NCBI GenBank assembly: GCA_026545765.1
Contig: CM048842.1
Coordinates: 23,276,667-23,340,666, forward strand
Reading direction: 5' to 3'
Length of the DNA stretch: 64,000 bases
Source of the DNA: Plantago major
Lineage: Eukaryota > Streptophyta > Magnoliopsida > Lamiales > Plantaginaceae
In this document: piece after piece, positions 45,286 to 57,295 of the stretch
Position numbering within the stretch: the stretch's first letter is position 1
Layout of the letters: each line of letters starts with the position of its first letter
Notes under the pieces: generated by a model
The model's input: the letters and a program-made list of their open reading frames with translations, nothing else
Told to the model about the DNA's origin: nothing
The model's database searches: none
Made by a program: the position numbers and the translations under genes

Positions 45286-47577
45286 TTATCTATGTGCCAC
45301 GGTTAGGTGCTGAAGTATAATAATAGGCGGGCCATAAGAGTATCTCCAAGCTTCACACGCAACACATTTCTCCATATTCAGATCATTTTGAAGGGTACAA
45401 AATTTGCATGACCAGACACAGCGTTTCTGCTTCTCATCTTTTGGCTTGTGGGTTCTACAGAGCTCACATATTGGAGCTAATAGCTGCAACAAGTTTGAAA
45501 GAGATTTGTTAGAATTTTAGCACTAATGAGGCTAGTCCATGACTTTGTACCTCAACCAAAGGAGCCCCACACGTTTGAAATGAAGTTTCATTAAACGTGT
45601 ATAATCTACTATGGTAGTAGATGACACTTGAGAAAGAATTACTAAAATTCATTGAAAGGTGAAAGAGTTATTGAAGCTTAAAGTGTGTTGGTTGATGCAT
45701 TGAATATGGAATGCCAAGAGTTGGAATGGGAGAAGTCCCACATGGCTAAAATTGAGGAATAAGAAACTACTTATTAGTCCAAGGCTTGGGTTAAGTGATT
45801 GGGCCCTTAGGGCACCCATGCTTTTGGAAGGGGGGAGGAGCTAGATGCTCCTACACACGCACCCGCCTGGCTCCGCCAGGAGCCGGGCCCAGGCCGTGGG
45901 CTCGTTGGGCTCGTGGGTCGCGGTCTAGAGTTGATTATTATCTTTTTGGGCCAGAAACACATTGTGTTTGGTTAAGCCCAATAAGATAATCGGTTAAGTC
46001 TGAAACCAGCCCATCGGTCGAGTCCGGTTGGTCTGAACGAACGGTTGTGTCCGTTCGGAGCGAACTGGTCTGACCATTCGCCAAAGGATGTAACTGAAAC
46101 GAAAATTCCAACAGATGTGTCTGTTCGAATTTTTGTTTCTGCAGGGACCTTTCTGCGAAAGGATACATCTATTCAGACTGCAACTCTTCAATATTATAAA
46201 TAGCCCCCCCCTAGAATCGATTTCAACACACAAAAATCCATTCTTCTTCCTTCTCTTAAACTACTCTCTCTAAAGCCAGAAAAACCTTTATTGTATTAGT
46301 TCGCAGAGTCAAAGTTCGAGTGCTATAACTCTGATTCAAATACTGCTGTTCTATCTTGGGAGACTATTTGTCAAGTAAACCGTTAGCACCAGAGCGGGGC
46401 AAATACAGTCTTAAGGAATAAGGCCCAGCCTTTGCTCAGCAGTCTAATCCTATTCCTTACCTACTCCGTTTCTGTCCTCATACACTACCGCCAACCACAA
46501 CAAGATTTTCATGTTTCATTGTCATTGCAAAAAAAACAGAATGCCAGCAGAAATATCAAAAAAGGTGGTTTGTTTCAAAAGATTCTTACTATACAAAATA
46601 CAGTACATCATTCCAAATGCTAAAAGCATAAACCTATAAGTATGTTTCTATCTAAAGCTATGCATTGCTAAAATGATGCCAACCATTCTCAACTACAAAG
46701 AAGAAAGTAGCAAACAACCAAAGGAGTATTATAATTTGTTCGTAATACTTTTTATTTTCTTCTAGTCCAGGATATTTTGAATGTACACATTTAAAAACCT
46801 CTCTTTTGCGTCGAGACAATAATTTTAAATAAAGCTCTTGAGCGGTTATATTGCCAGGGCAAAGGAGAATCTTGAAAGCAAAACTTAAAAAAACACACCT
46901 CAAAAGAAACTTACCGAGTTCAACAAAGTGCAGACTGAACATTGCCATGTATTATATTGGTCATTGTGCGATATTTGGTCACATCAATTCGAAGCAGTTG
47001 TTGAAGCTTCTTTTGAGGAACCTTTCAGGAAACTCTTATTATGCGGAATTTCATCTAAACATTCAAGGAGCTCATTATCTGAAGTATCTCCAACTAAGTC
47101 CACAAAAGTGTGTTTCTTCAGAAATTCGGATCTCGAGTAATGCAAAGATCACCGATTCCTTGTTTCTCTTCGAGATACCAATTTCACATCTTGTCCATCA
47201 AATCGTGGACGTGACACACCATGACAGCATCCATTATCTGGTGACCTTAGTAAGGGTTCAGTATCATCATCTTCTTCAGATTTATCATCACCCCAAAGTT
47301 CTGAGCCACACCAAATATTATCCTGTAATCTTCTCTCTGCTGCCATTGCAGAAGCTTGCACAAGAGTAAGTGCAACCATAATAGAGTTGTCTCCGCCAAT
47401 TTTCTGAGGTCCTGAAGGCAGCAGTGTCCCACGTTGTGCTCTGCTTTCCGCAGCAGTTAATGCGTCTTTACGGAGAGACGAAAGAGGAAGTTTACGGGAG
47501 GATCCACCTAAATGCTTTCCAGGAAGATCAAATCCTTGTCCAGATCCACTTCCGCCATTTATCAGGTCTTCACATTC
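45286..47577 (-). pseudogene. WSS1-like WLM/RanBP2 zinc-finger DNA-dependent protease, 3' half with stops
   Basis: Exons 46915-47577 and 45286-45483 join in phase 0 (donor CG|GTAAGT, acceptor TTGCAG). The first reads ECEDLINGGSGSGQGFDLPG, LLPSGPQKIGGD and ASAMAAERRLQDNIWCGSE, the region after the WLM metalloprotease domain in plant WSS1-type proteins, then an acidic stretch (KSEEDDDTE). Two RanBP2-type zinc fingers follow: WQCSVCTLLNS|LLAPICELC, split by the intron, and WSCKFCTLQNDLNMEKCVAC. WSS1 proteases clear DNA-protein crosslinks and bind ubiquitin/SUMO conjugates. In-frame TGA codons occur at 47149-47151 and 46984-46986, with the same frame continuing beyond both into the fingers, so this allele looks disabled unless those bases are wrong. 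The WLM-coding exons are missing because the upstream intron contains the MULE at 47647. The intron at 45484-46914 holds a solo LTR. Confidence 0.75.
45507..46502. repeat. Solo LTR (996 bp) in the WSS1-like intron
   Basis: TGTTAGAATTTTAGC ... CCACAACA with a perfect 5-bp target duplication AGATT at 45502-45506 and 46503-46507. A TATA-like ATATTATAAATAG near 46192 lies before a C-run and a leader. This is a Copia-like LTR end (TGTTAGA), different in sequence from the other Copia family here. Plus-strand sense is suggested by the TATA motif. Confidence 0.85.
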
Positions 47578-48069
47578 CTATGGATCTCGGGTTCAGTTAA
47601 TAATGCGGTAAGAAATGAACAACTGAATCATCAGTAAATTTGAAGGGGAGAATTGCACTTTTGGTCCTCTAACTCGACACCCTCTTCGATTACGGTCCTA
47701 CGAAATGTCGATTTTGTAAAGTTTGTCCTAAAACCGTATAAATACAGCCAAATTAGGTAAAAAATTGGGGAAAATTGGGATCACTTTTGGTCCTATTGAC
47801 ATGGCAACCTACATGGTGATTTTTGTGGGCGAATTAAGGAATTCTGATGACGAACTGACCAAGTCGACTTCATACGGACGAATTAGGCAAGGAATTAGCG
47901 AACTAAACGACTTAAGAGGGATCGAAATCGGGAAAAATCCCGCCTAATTAAACACTATATCCCCAAATCGAAACCCTAGAATCATAAACCCTATAACAAA
48001 TCCCAAATTGAAAAGCAGAAACACGAAGAAAAATTCCAGAATTCCCAAATTCGTCCTAACCCTAGTGAA

Positions 48070-48494
48070 ATGGTGAGTCAAGGAAGCGGCACGTCGTCAG
48101 AGACTGAGTGGATGAACAAGTGCAATGAAGATTTCTTGTTTGATCAGTTCGAATTCTGCCATTGTTAGCGTCACGTTGAGGAGGGTATTGATTTCAAGGA
48201 TTTCCTAGGCCGCCAGTAATCGAGGTGTGATAATTGGGTAAGTTTAGTTTCAATTTGGTTCAATGTGGTTTAATTTGGTTCAATTTGTGTTGTTGATTCT
48301 GTTTTTTCTCATAATGGCGTCATTTGTATGAATAGGACGGCACGGGATGTGGATATTTCAAATGGCAAGATGAGCCATTGCCAGGGCGGCTACAAAGGGT
48401 GATAAGAGAGCTACATCAGTACAAAGAAGATTTCAAGATGGAGGCTACCTTCAAGATCAACATTGAACTGGCTACCATCAAATCCCAGAATTTC
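48070..48494 (+). pseudogene. GRF-type zinc-finger protein remnant
   Basis: ATG at 48070 opens MVSQGSGTSSETEWMNKCNE...FEFCHC, then meets TAG. Further on in frame are FKDFLGRQ and a TAA. After a probable intron an exon beginning near 48336 gives DGTGCGYFKWQDEPLP, the second half of a GRF finger, then VIRELHQYKEDFKMEA, a coiled-coil-like tail. The pair matches the GRF-finger-plus-coil layout of the fragment at 8948-9400. It runs into the end of the transposase frame near 48495. Loss of the central Cys/Arg region and two stops indicate a pseudogene. Confidence 0.55.
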
Positions 48495-49544
48495 TCAATG
48501 AGTTGCATCAGATTTCCTTGTAATACATTCCTTAACTCTACCAAGATTCTTATCAATTAAGACCTTTATTCTAGGGAACAAGTAGCCCTTCCACTTCTTT
48601 GCAGTATAATCCCTCAACTCTTGCATTCTCTGCATCAAACACTCTCTTATCCATTCAAGCATGGTGAATATTGGTTTGAACCTAGCCCTCAGAATCATCT
48701 TGTTGAAGGATTCACTATTGTTGTTCATTGTCAACTCACATTGGGGATGTGTATCAAAGTGACTCTTGGACCATTGTTCAGGAGGCTTGTTCTCTAACCA
48801 TGCATAAGCTCCTTCATCAAGATTTCTCATTGCCTCCATGGTTGCTTTGAACTGAGGTGGAGTAGTAGCATTTGATGCCCTGTACAAGGCATGTTTGAAT
48901 GCATCACCTCTATATCCTGCACACCAGAAATTCTTCAACATTTGTCTAACACAAAATCTTTGTTTTGAGCCTGGAAACACATGCACTACTCCCTTAATTA
49001 AACCCTTCTGTTTGTCAGACATGATAGTAAACTTTGAAGGATCATCAATGTTCAAGTCACTTTTAAGTAAACTCAAAAACCAAGTCCATTGCTCCCCTGT
49101 TTCATGAGACACAACTGCATAAGCTATGGGAAATGGCTTATTATTAGGATCAACACCAAATGCAGTCAATAAAACTCCGTGATGAGGACCCTTTAGGTGA
49201 CATCCATCCACACCTATAAAAGGTCTGCACCCAATGATAAAGCCCTCCTTAAGTGCTCTAAAACAAACATAGAATTGCCTGAACTGATTTGTATCTCTGT
49301 CCACATCACAAACAACAGTTGACCCTGGATTTCTCTCTCTCAACTCTTTAGCATAATCCCACATCATTCCATACTGAGCATCTGGATCACCTTCTAGGAT
49401 AGCCAAAGCCTTCTTCCTTGCTCTATATGCCTGATGCTCAGTAATTTTCACACCAAGCTCATTGGACATTTCAAGAACAAAAACCTTAATATTCTTATCT
49501 GGATCAATCTTGAACTTGCTCAGGAACCTATAAGCCAACCAATT
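48495..49544 (-). pseudogene. MULE transposase, truncated at both ends
   Basis: About 350 codons open without a stop. Reading from the LTR boundary: NWLAYRFLSKFKIDPDKN, then ARKKALAILEGD and the MULE catalytic region with GVDGCHLKGPHHGVLLTAFG (first Asp), IMSDKQKGLI (second Asp) and NNNSESFNKMI (Glu), plus the FCVRQMLKNF helix. The N-terminal Mu-type DNA-binding part lies beyond the Copia insertion. The C-terminal SWIM finger (CxCxnHxC) is missing; the frame ends at 48495 next to the GRF remnant. MULE transposases cut and paste TIR elements in the nucleus. This copy was long open and probably recently active before the insertion. Confidence 0.85.
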
Positions 49545-51220
49545 TGTTGGTCCAGATAACGGCAAAGTAAAAGACTAGAGGGGGGGGGGGGGGTGAATAG
49601 TCTTTTAAAACTTTTGTCGATAACAAATGTTTCTCAGATATCTGAATACTTAGAATCAGAGTGCGGAAGACTTAATAAAGATAAGTGTAGAAACAGTAAA
49701 TAAGTGTGTGTGTGTTGCTGAAGTATAAATACAGAAACGTAAATGACACAGCAAGTATAGTGGTATCTGGAGGTGGCGTAATCCTCCAACTAATCCACTT
49801 CGGTCTTTCAGAGACCTAGAATTCACTAGAACAGATAATTGAGATAACCTTACAATAATCCTATTCTAAGATTCTGAACAATTGGTTCCCAACCAAATAT
49901 TCCCCCTGAGTTGTTCCCTAGCTTCTTCAGCCAAGTACTTCCTATACTCAGAAACCTTTGAGTTATTCCCTAGCTTCCCAAGCTAAGTACTTCCTATACT
50001 CAATAACCTTGGAGTTATTCCTTAATTTCCCAAATCAAGTACTTCCTATACTCCGGTAACCTTGGAGTTATTCCCTGATTTTTCAAACTAAGTACTTCAG
50101 CACTCCACCGGTTTTGGTGTTGGTTTTCGCTCGAGTTGTCGATGAGCGCCTTAATAACTTTTCGCTTATTCAGATACCTCTGTGAACTAAGTTACTTAAT
50201 ACACTTTACAACAGATGGTATCTTGTTCGATTTATCGACCTAAGTCTTATGATATCTGCTCAAGAGAATGAATCTTTATAGTTGATCTTTTGATTCAACT
50301 CCTTCACGTATAGCTTTGCTTGTTTAGGATCGTGACACTTAGAACTTCAAGAGTTTACTCAAGATCAAAAGCTTTAGTCGCAATGTAAAGCTTTGATAAT
50401 AAGTAAGATGCTTTGAGAGAGTAAGATCGTAGATCGTATGTTTTAGCGTATTCAAGGTTCGAGTTGTGTTCGTGTCTTCTCTCAAGTTGTCTAAGTGTTG
50501 ATATTTATAGATGAATTTGAGTGCCGCTTGAATAGTATCCGTTAGCTCAAATTCAAACTATCGATATCTGTGTATAATCAGAAAGGTGTTTTGTCTTCTT
50601 CTCGGTTGCCGCTGCTTTTATTCGACATCTCTCGTCTGCATTAAATGCTTTGTACTATACTTTTTGTCCGTAGTGTCAACGGAACTATGCTTTGTATCGT
50701 AAACCAAAGGTTATCCGATTCTTTGCACGCCCTTATCTTCATTCTTCGGGATACCACTTGTTATTCATTGAAACAACTTTGTTTTCAATAAATGTTTCTT
50801 TTCGTAAACGTGGCTAATGCTCAAGGTATCCGAGAATAGAAATCAGGACACTTTCCTTGTTTTCAGATATGTATCTCATTTCTCGATATCTCTTGTGACA
50901 TGCTTGTTTGAAATCGCTCGTTCACAAGATATCCGCTAAGATATCCGAATAATGATTCAAATCTTGTGCGCTTTCTTCAAATCTTCAAATGTTGTTGAGC
51001 TTTCTGCTTGGATGTCTTCTTCTTGTCTGCTTCATAAAATAAAAATTACATTTTGAGACCTAACATCCTATACAAGATTAGCTAGACTATCATACTTAGT
51101 GGGTTTCCTCTTTTACAATGTTCAAGTGAACCAAGAGTACTAATCACCTTTCTGAGACTAAGATAAGTCATCATGTTGCTGAACAAAATCTAAACAGATA
51201 TTCTAACAAAATATCTAACA
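49545..51220 (-). repeat. 3' LTR of Copia copy 3 (1676 bp)
   Basis: On the minus strand it starts TGTTAGATATTTTGTTAGAA and ends GGACCAACA. The first 14 bp are an imperfect duplication of the LTR terminus compared with copies 1 and 2. A TATA-like TGATATTTATAG lies at about 50499-50510, and a G-tract (C on the minus strand) at 49581-49592. Confidence 0.9.
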
Positions 51221-51235
51221 AATTTCCCCCATTTT
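51221..51235 (-). other. Polypurine tract of Copia copy 3
   Basis: CAAAATGGGGGAAATT on the minus strand, directly preceding the 3' LTR; same as in copies 1 and 2. Confidence 0.85.
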
Positions 51236-51590
51236 GATCAGTCAACGATGACTATCTTCCCTATTACAAATCTGGATGAGGAAACAATCCACCACTTAAT
51301 CATTTCTTGAGATCTTTCAAATCTATAATTAAGTGCAGAAAGTAGACATCAACCAAATCACAAGGTGTGATCTTTGCTGACAAGTTATCTTTTATAGAAT
51401 ACTATCTGAGAGTAAGTTCTTCAGATAAGTCGCAACTTAAGATTACAGATAACTTTAATACAGGATACAGTTAAGCTCAGTCAGCAAAAATACAAAAACT
51501 ACATAGTAAATTAGGACAACAGGAGTAACCAAGCTCCAAGTAAACATCCTAAAGAACTAGTCTTCAAGTCTTCAACAAAATTTCTATGGA

Positions 51591-54500
51591 TCAGTCTGCA
51601 AATTTCCTATCTCCAAACCTTTTGATATCATCAGAATAATCATAGAGAAGAGTTCTGACAAGCATCTCTGTGTCTCTGGCAAATCCACAGACTTCTTTGT
51701 AGGTTTTGGTAGGATTTTTCTTGGAAAAATGCTTGACCCATAGGTACTTTCCCCACTTCCAGGCATGCTCTATTCTGATATCTGAAAGCTTGAAGTATTC
51801 ATAGATAATCTTCAGATATCTGATGTCACCCTTGTATTGATCTTCTGTCAGATAGAACGACTCATAGGGTTCCACAAAAGTCTTGGTCTTGTGCCTCGTG
51901 ATATTCGTAATCTTGTGCACATCATCTGGCTTTCCATATGGACAATCATCAGAGAGGTCCTTCTTCATGGCTTCAGTTCTCTTGACAACTTCAAAATCCA
52001 ACCATGCTTTGATGTGATTGGTGTTGATCAAGGTAGGTTTATTCTTTCTCCATGCCATAAGCTGTTTGAGGATTGGTTCTGGAAATCTTGAATTCACCAA
52101 TAGATGCTTAAGTTCTAGAATCCAATAGCCATTTTTCTGATTGATGCACCTGTAGACAGAGGAATCATTGTCATACTTCACATACTCAATTTTGGCTTCT
52201 TCGCCCGAGTGGAAGTCGACTTTGTCTTTGTTCACTCTCACTATTCCTTTTCTCTTGAATTCTCTTTGGGGTTGTTGCTTGAAGAACTACCACCTGGATA
52301 GACTTGGTATTTCCAGAGGGTGTTTTAGTCGCCAGGCTTTGCAAATGGGCCCGCCAGCTTTCAAGTTTCCTTTTTCTGTGAAGAGGAGCTTCATCTTCAT
52401 CAGTCTCTTCATCATCTTCATCAAGATCAATTCTTGTGAGATCTTTGCAGCTTCTTCATTGCCCTGGGACTTGATTTGACCTTCTTCTTCTTCTTAAGAT
52501 TCATCAATCCTCTAACTTGCCTTCTCCTCGAGCCTTGGTACTCATTGGAGGTTTCTGTGCCATGGCCCTTGTTACCATTTTGGTTCCTTCAGTAGGTCTC
52601 TGGGAAGCAGCTTGGCTTGAGGAGGGTTCATTGATTCTGAGTGGTGGCTGGGAAGTTTTTCTTCTTCCTTTCTGAGCCGCACCAACTCCAGATTTCTTCT
52701 TGTTTTCATCTCCTTCTTCCCATTCCCCCTGACTTTGAGGTCCAGATTTGTACTTTCTTTCCCCCTTAGTCATTGTCATCGACTCATAAAGGATTCTGAG
52801 AGAGAGTCAAAATGCCCTTGTAAATAGTTGTAGGCAGTGACCAACTTCTGAAGTTCGGCTTTGAGCTCCTGATTTTGCTTGATAAGTCCATTGTCCTTAT
52901 CAGTGAGCTCTGCCAATGGGCCTAGGATGGCATCTCGCTTCAAAGAAGTAACTTGCCTCTTGGAAAGCTTTCTCAGCTAAAGACGCATCATCGTCCCTTA
53001 TCAATCCCAGATCTTTCTGAGCAATGACCATGCTAGTAGTTCTCTAAGTGATGAGCTCAGTGAACTTTCTCATTTCAGAGGGGACTGAGGCAATTACTTC
53101 CTTGTTCTGTGAAGACATCTCCTTATTCAGAGTAACCAAGATTGGTACCGCCATGTATTCATGGAGTGGACGTTTGGCAGTTTGTTGAAGATTGTAGGAG
53201 CAATCAACTTTCTTTTCAAGTGAGAAACCGCTAAATGTTCATGTCGGTGCTCTGCCAAAGTCTTGTCTTCTCCATCATCTGAGGGATTATCCCAAAGGAT
53301 CTTCATCCTCTCGACATTTTCATCAATCGACAAGTCCAAAGAACCATCTCGTAGATTGGTTTCTTTCCTTTCGAGGAGGATGGTACTTCTTCAAGATGAT
53401 GCAGCCTTTAGCATCATGTTTGACTTCGTATACTTGTTCAAGATTCGGTATTTGTCGCTTAGCATTAATAAAGATCCTTTAGTTCTTCAACCGCAGAGTA
53501 AGCATTGATTTCTTTGAGGTATTGATCTTCTAGTTGATCAAGCTTTTCTCCGGATTGAGCTATTTGATCTTCCAGCTTGAAGATGTAGTTTGTTCTTCTT
53601 CCAAGCTTGTCCGAGTTGAGCACTTCGTCCGAGTGTTTAATATTTTCGATTGTTTTCCTCGTAGAGCTCAACTACTTGTTCAGAGTAATCGTGTTGGTTA
53701 GAAGATGGATGAGTAGATTTCTGAGGTGATGAAGACGGAGATTTCTGTGAAGTCTTCTCAGTTTGCTTTTCAGCAGTTGAGGCAATGTTTTTCTGTGAAA
53801 TTCCTCCGGTCCCTGGTCCAGGGGCATCATCATCATCCTTTTTGTCATTATCATCCTTTTGGTGATGGTCGCGGAGGTTCATCAAAGTAATTTTCATCCA
53901 TTTCTTCCTCCTCATCATCTTCAGATACAAGATTGATCACTTCCGGGATAGTGATCTTCTGCCCATTAACTTCTTCTTGTTCAGAAGGTATGAATTGCAG
54001 AGTCTGGGGCAGGACTGGCTCGAATGCCATCTGTAATCTTGTCTGACCATCTGCCTGTTCAAAGGCATGTATCAAACTATGTGCCACTTCTCTGGAAAAG
54101 TCCTTGTGTAGTAGAGTCGCAACTGAATGTTGTTCTGTAGGGAACATTGCTTGGACATACGTTTCCAGGTCAAGAGCTCGTGTTCGTCTGGTTGGTTGAT
54201 CAGTTATTCTCAATATTTCAGAGAGATCAGAGCACCTTAACTTCTGCCGTTTCTTGAAGCATTGAATATGCTTTGGCAGGGTGTGAGCTTTGAAGAAGTG
54301 AAGTAGGTCCCTTGTTTCTTCAATGGGAACCTGCTTTGCATCTGTTTGAGCCTGAAAGAAAGAGTTTTGAGTGAGTTTCAAAAACTTTTGTAGATATCTG
54401 AGTAGAAGTGTAGTTTAGTTTCTGAGTTACCTGAGTATGAACATCAGGCTCAGATACTTGTTCTACAGAGACAATTGGTGTCTCAGATATCTTGTTGTGA

Positions 54501-57099
54501 GGTGGAGACTTGGGAGTCTGGTCCTCATCAACCTTTCTTTTTTGAACCTGAGATAAATACAATACTTTAGGAAATAGTTGAAAGAATCTATGCATAAATA
54601 TGCTTTTAATGAATTCTGATTTGAGCTACTTACTTCCTCATCAGGAAGCTAAGATTCATTTTTCTCAGAAACTTGTGCAGTTTCTGGTGTTCTTTCGAGT
54701 GATGTTGCCTCAGGGGCTTCATCAATTTCCATTGATGCAGGGGAAGTTGCAACTTTATCCCCTTGCATTTCTACTTCTGAAGTAGCCTGTAAGTAGAAAG
54801 TATTGATTATTAGAAGAGATAAATGATAACCCAGGATGAAGAATACTTATCACTTGATTGTCATATACCTTCAAGTTTGAAGGCTCAGTGATGAGTTCTT
54901 CAGAAACCTTGTTGGTTTCTGGGTTTGTCTCTGGCATTTCTGCCTTATCTTCTTCCATCTCACTGGAGCTCATAGAAACATTTATCATGAATAAGCATAC
55001 AAACATTTTTATCAAAAATTAGTTCTCTTTAAGAATCATTTACGTGGCATGTGCTCGATTTCTCAAGAGTCGAGGTCAAGGAACCTCTTTTTCAAGATTC
55101 GAGGTAAGCTTCTCACTTCCTCTTATTTTTGCTTCTAGCTCAAATTGTAATAAAGAAATTCTTATAAGGTAACAAGATTTATAAGTATAAAATTTTTCAC
55201 AAGGTAAGAGTTAAACCACCATTTACCCGAGCAATTTCAGTCGATTGGTCTCGAACTTGTGACCTTTCTATACATTGGTCGCCTTGTCCCAAAGGCTTTC
55301 TTTGTTTGAAGTTTCGTACTTCACACCTTTCCCGAGTATGCAACTCGCTTGCCTCCCGGTTGATCATTCGAGTAGATGTCTCAGTTTGATCCCTCTCATT
55401 GAGTTGGGGAACCTGCTCAATTACAAGATTTTCTTCAGCATACTGTATTGCTGGTAATTTAAAATGGAGTTCATTTACCATTTCATCAACCACTTGTGGC
55501 TGTTGTGGTTGTTGTGTTTGTGGTTGTTGCGGTTGTCTGGAAGCAGAAGATTGATCAGTAGAGTGTTCTTCCAGATTCTTAGATGTGGCATTTCCATCAA
55601 GATCCGCCAAAGACTAAAATACCACTCATCGTGGCTTTGTGAAGTTGTGCAAGAGAGTCATTCCCCGATGATGTGTTTGCACCAACAACCTTTGCTATAG
55701 TTCAAGAACTCGTGGTGTAGGTTCTTCTTCAGATACCTTATCACCGCCATTTTTTCAGTAACCTTAGCCCTCTTTGTTCCTTTTAGGACTTGAGAGATGA
55801 CTAGTTCATCATCTTCATCGTCAGAGCTCTCATCAGCATTGGGAACTGATTGGTCCATTATTCCTGCGGTTTCTGCAGATGGGGCTTGGTGATGTTCACC
55901 ATTCTTGGCAGCATTTATGAGTTCATCAGCAAGGCTTTCTGCATTAGTCGCAACATTTCTAAAAGCACTTTCTCTTGCTGAGTTTACTTGTTCAGTAGTT
56001 GATAACTCTTTTGCAGCATTGATGAGTTCATCTGCCATGCTTGCAGATATCTGAGAATTGACAACCTCTTTAGGTGTGTCTTCTGATTTGCCAGAAGACT
56101 TCTTTCTTGAAGTTCTGGGCTTCTTGGTCGCAACCTTTTCTTCAGATATCTTTTCAGATTTTCTCTTCTTAGGACCTTTCTGAGACCCAGTAACCTTTTT
56201 CATCAGATTTGTATACTGCATTTGTAGAGTAAGTTATCATGCATTTCAAATTCGCCTCTCCGAGCTCAATGCTGCTTTTCCAAAGAAGTAGCATATCTTC
56301 GCACCATATCCCATCATGGCCTTTCGCTCAGCTTAGTCCTTTGACAACTGAGGCTCAAGCCTTCAATCTTCTTCACGAATTTCATGAAGGCGATTTTCCC
56401 AGCTTAAAAGGGTTTTCCAAATTTTGTCTTGTCGATTCAGCAAAGAAGAACATCATGATCCATCGCTCGGGCTTATCCGGTCAAGACCTCCTTGTAGACC
56501 ATCAAAGCATCTCGAAGAATGCAAGCTAGTACATCCCAAAGGAACCAACAGATGTCCGGTTCGGATGTCGCCAGCTTGAACTCAAAAGTGTATCGATTTT
56601 TCAAGATCACACACGCCATCAGAAAGTTCTTTAACACCTTCAAGGAGTTCATCATCCTTGGTGTTTATTTCAAAATCCTTTCCAAGATTTTGAACCTCAA
56701 ACAACTTACGAAAGTTGTTAAGTCCGTATGATTTCCTTTCCTCGATCGAGGTTTTGATAGACACTATTTCAAAGGTTTTCGATACACAGAAATAATCCTG
56801 AGTTGTTGTCAAATTCCAACACATCGAGTGATGAAATTCCACTGGGCGGCAGATAGAAAACCCTTGATTTGTGCCTTTTCAAGCATGTCAAGAATCAATT
56901 TTCGTCACTTTGGTTTTCTATCATGCAGTTGAGGTATTCCTCAACCATGGCACCACCCCAAATCATTCTCAGGACTTGAAGTCCAATGGTTAGGATTAAA
57001 AGCTCCTACCAAATGATTGTTAATAATAACTAACTCGTGCTTGCTTTTCAGCAGCATCAAGGAGGATTGGGATTTCAGATCAAGTGTTATTGAAGCCAT
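51591..57099 (-). pseudogene. Accessory (post-pol) gene of Copia copy 3
   Basis: A first ATG at 57099 (MASITLDLKSQSS...) follows a TATA-like site at 57285-57295. Downstream are broken frames with CEN-to-C order: a moderately hydrophobic N-terminal part (57099-56240), a Lys/Ser-rich basic stretch (KKRKSEKISEEK, KKPRTSRKKSSGK at ~56150), a repeated ADELINAAK motif (~56040 and ~55910), and an acidic patch (DESSDDEDDELV). Then come small phase-0 exons, e.g. 54431-54547 (39 codons, VQKRKVDEDQ...VHTQ) and from 54351 (AQTDAKQVP...), matching copy 1 exons at 776-889 and 968. The stretch 53851-54381 (RRTRALDLETYVQAMFPTEQ) is open, and the C-terminal 216-codon frame 51591-52241 is intact and conserved. 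No recognised domain. Many breaks fall in patches with suspect base calls, so coding capacity may be better than it looks. Confidence 0.55.
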
Positions 57100-57284
57100 C
57101 TCTTTATATAGTATAGGATTTGAAGCTTGTGTTTGAAAGAGATTCGATTGAGTGATTCTTTTTAAAAACTTAATCAAGATTTGCGTAGATTTTAGAGATG
57201 TTGCGTAGGATTAGAGAAGGTTTTGCTATTTTGATGCAAGTTGAAATTTCGGATTAGGCAAAAGTGATTTTCTTTGCCAAAATC

Positions 57285-57295
57285 CTATATATATA
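57285..57295 (-). promoter_or_regulatory. TATA-like site before the accessory gene
   Basis: GCTATATATATAGG on the minus strand, about 190 bp before the ATG at 57099. The leader between is A/C-rich, as in plant 5' UTRs. It suggests a subgenomic transcript, by position only. Confidence 0.35.

Larger units (their letters stand above)
47647..49544. mobile_element. MULE (Mutator-like) transposon, left part
   Basis: The left edge is taken at GGGGAGAATTGCACTTTTGGTCC, where WSS1-like intron sequence ends and a repeated terminal-type motif begins (CACTTTTGGTCCT again at 47782). It contains a GRF-finger remnant and a minus-strand MULE transposase that is cut at 49544 by Copia copy 3. The rest should lie beyond 64000. 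Exact terminus and 9-bp target duplication cannot be verified. Confidence 0.6.

Noticed and set aside
45795..46233. Short frames in the GC-rich part near 45800-46200
   Set aside because: Entirely within the solo LTR bounded by the AGATT target duplication; LTRs are not expected to code.
46851..47369. 172-codon plus-strand frame
   Set aside because: Antisense to the WSS1-like exon, whose zinc-finger and linker motifs and splice sites fit the minus strand.
52168..52479. Plus-strand frame opposite the accessory gene
   Set aside because: Mirror of the acidic low-complexity coding stretch on the minus strand.
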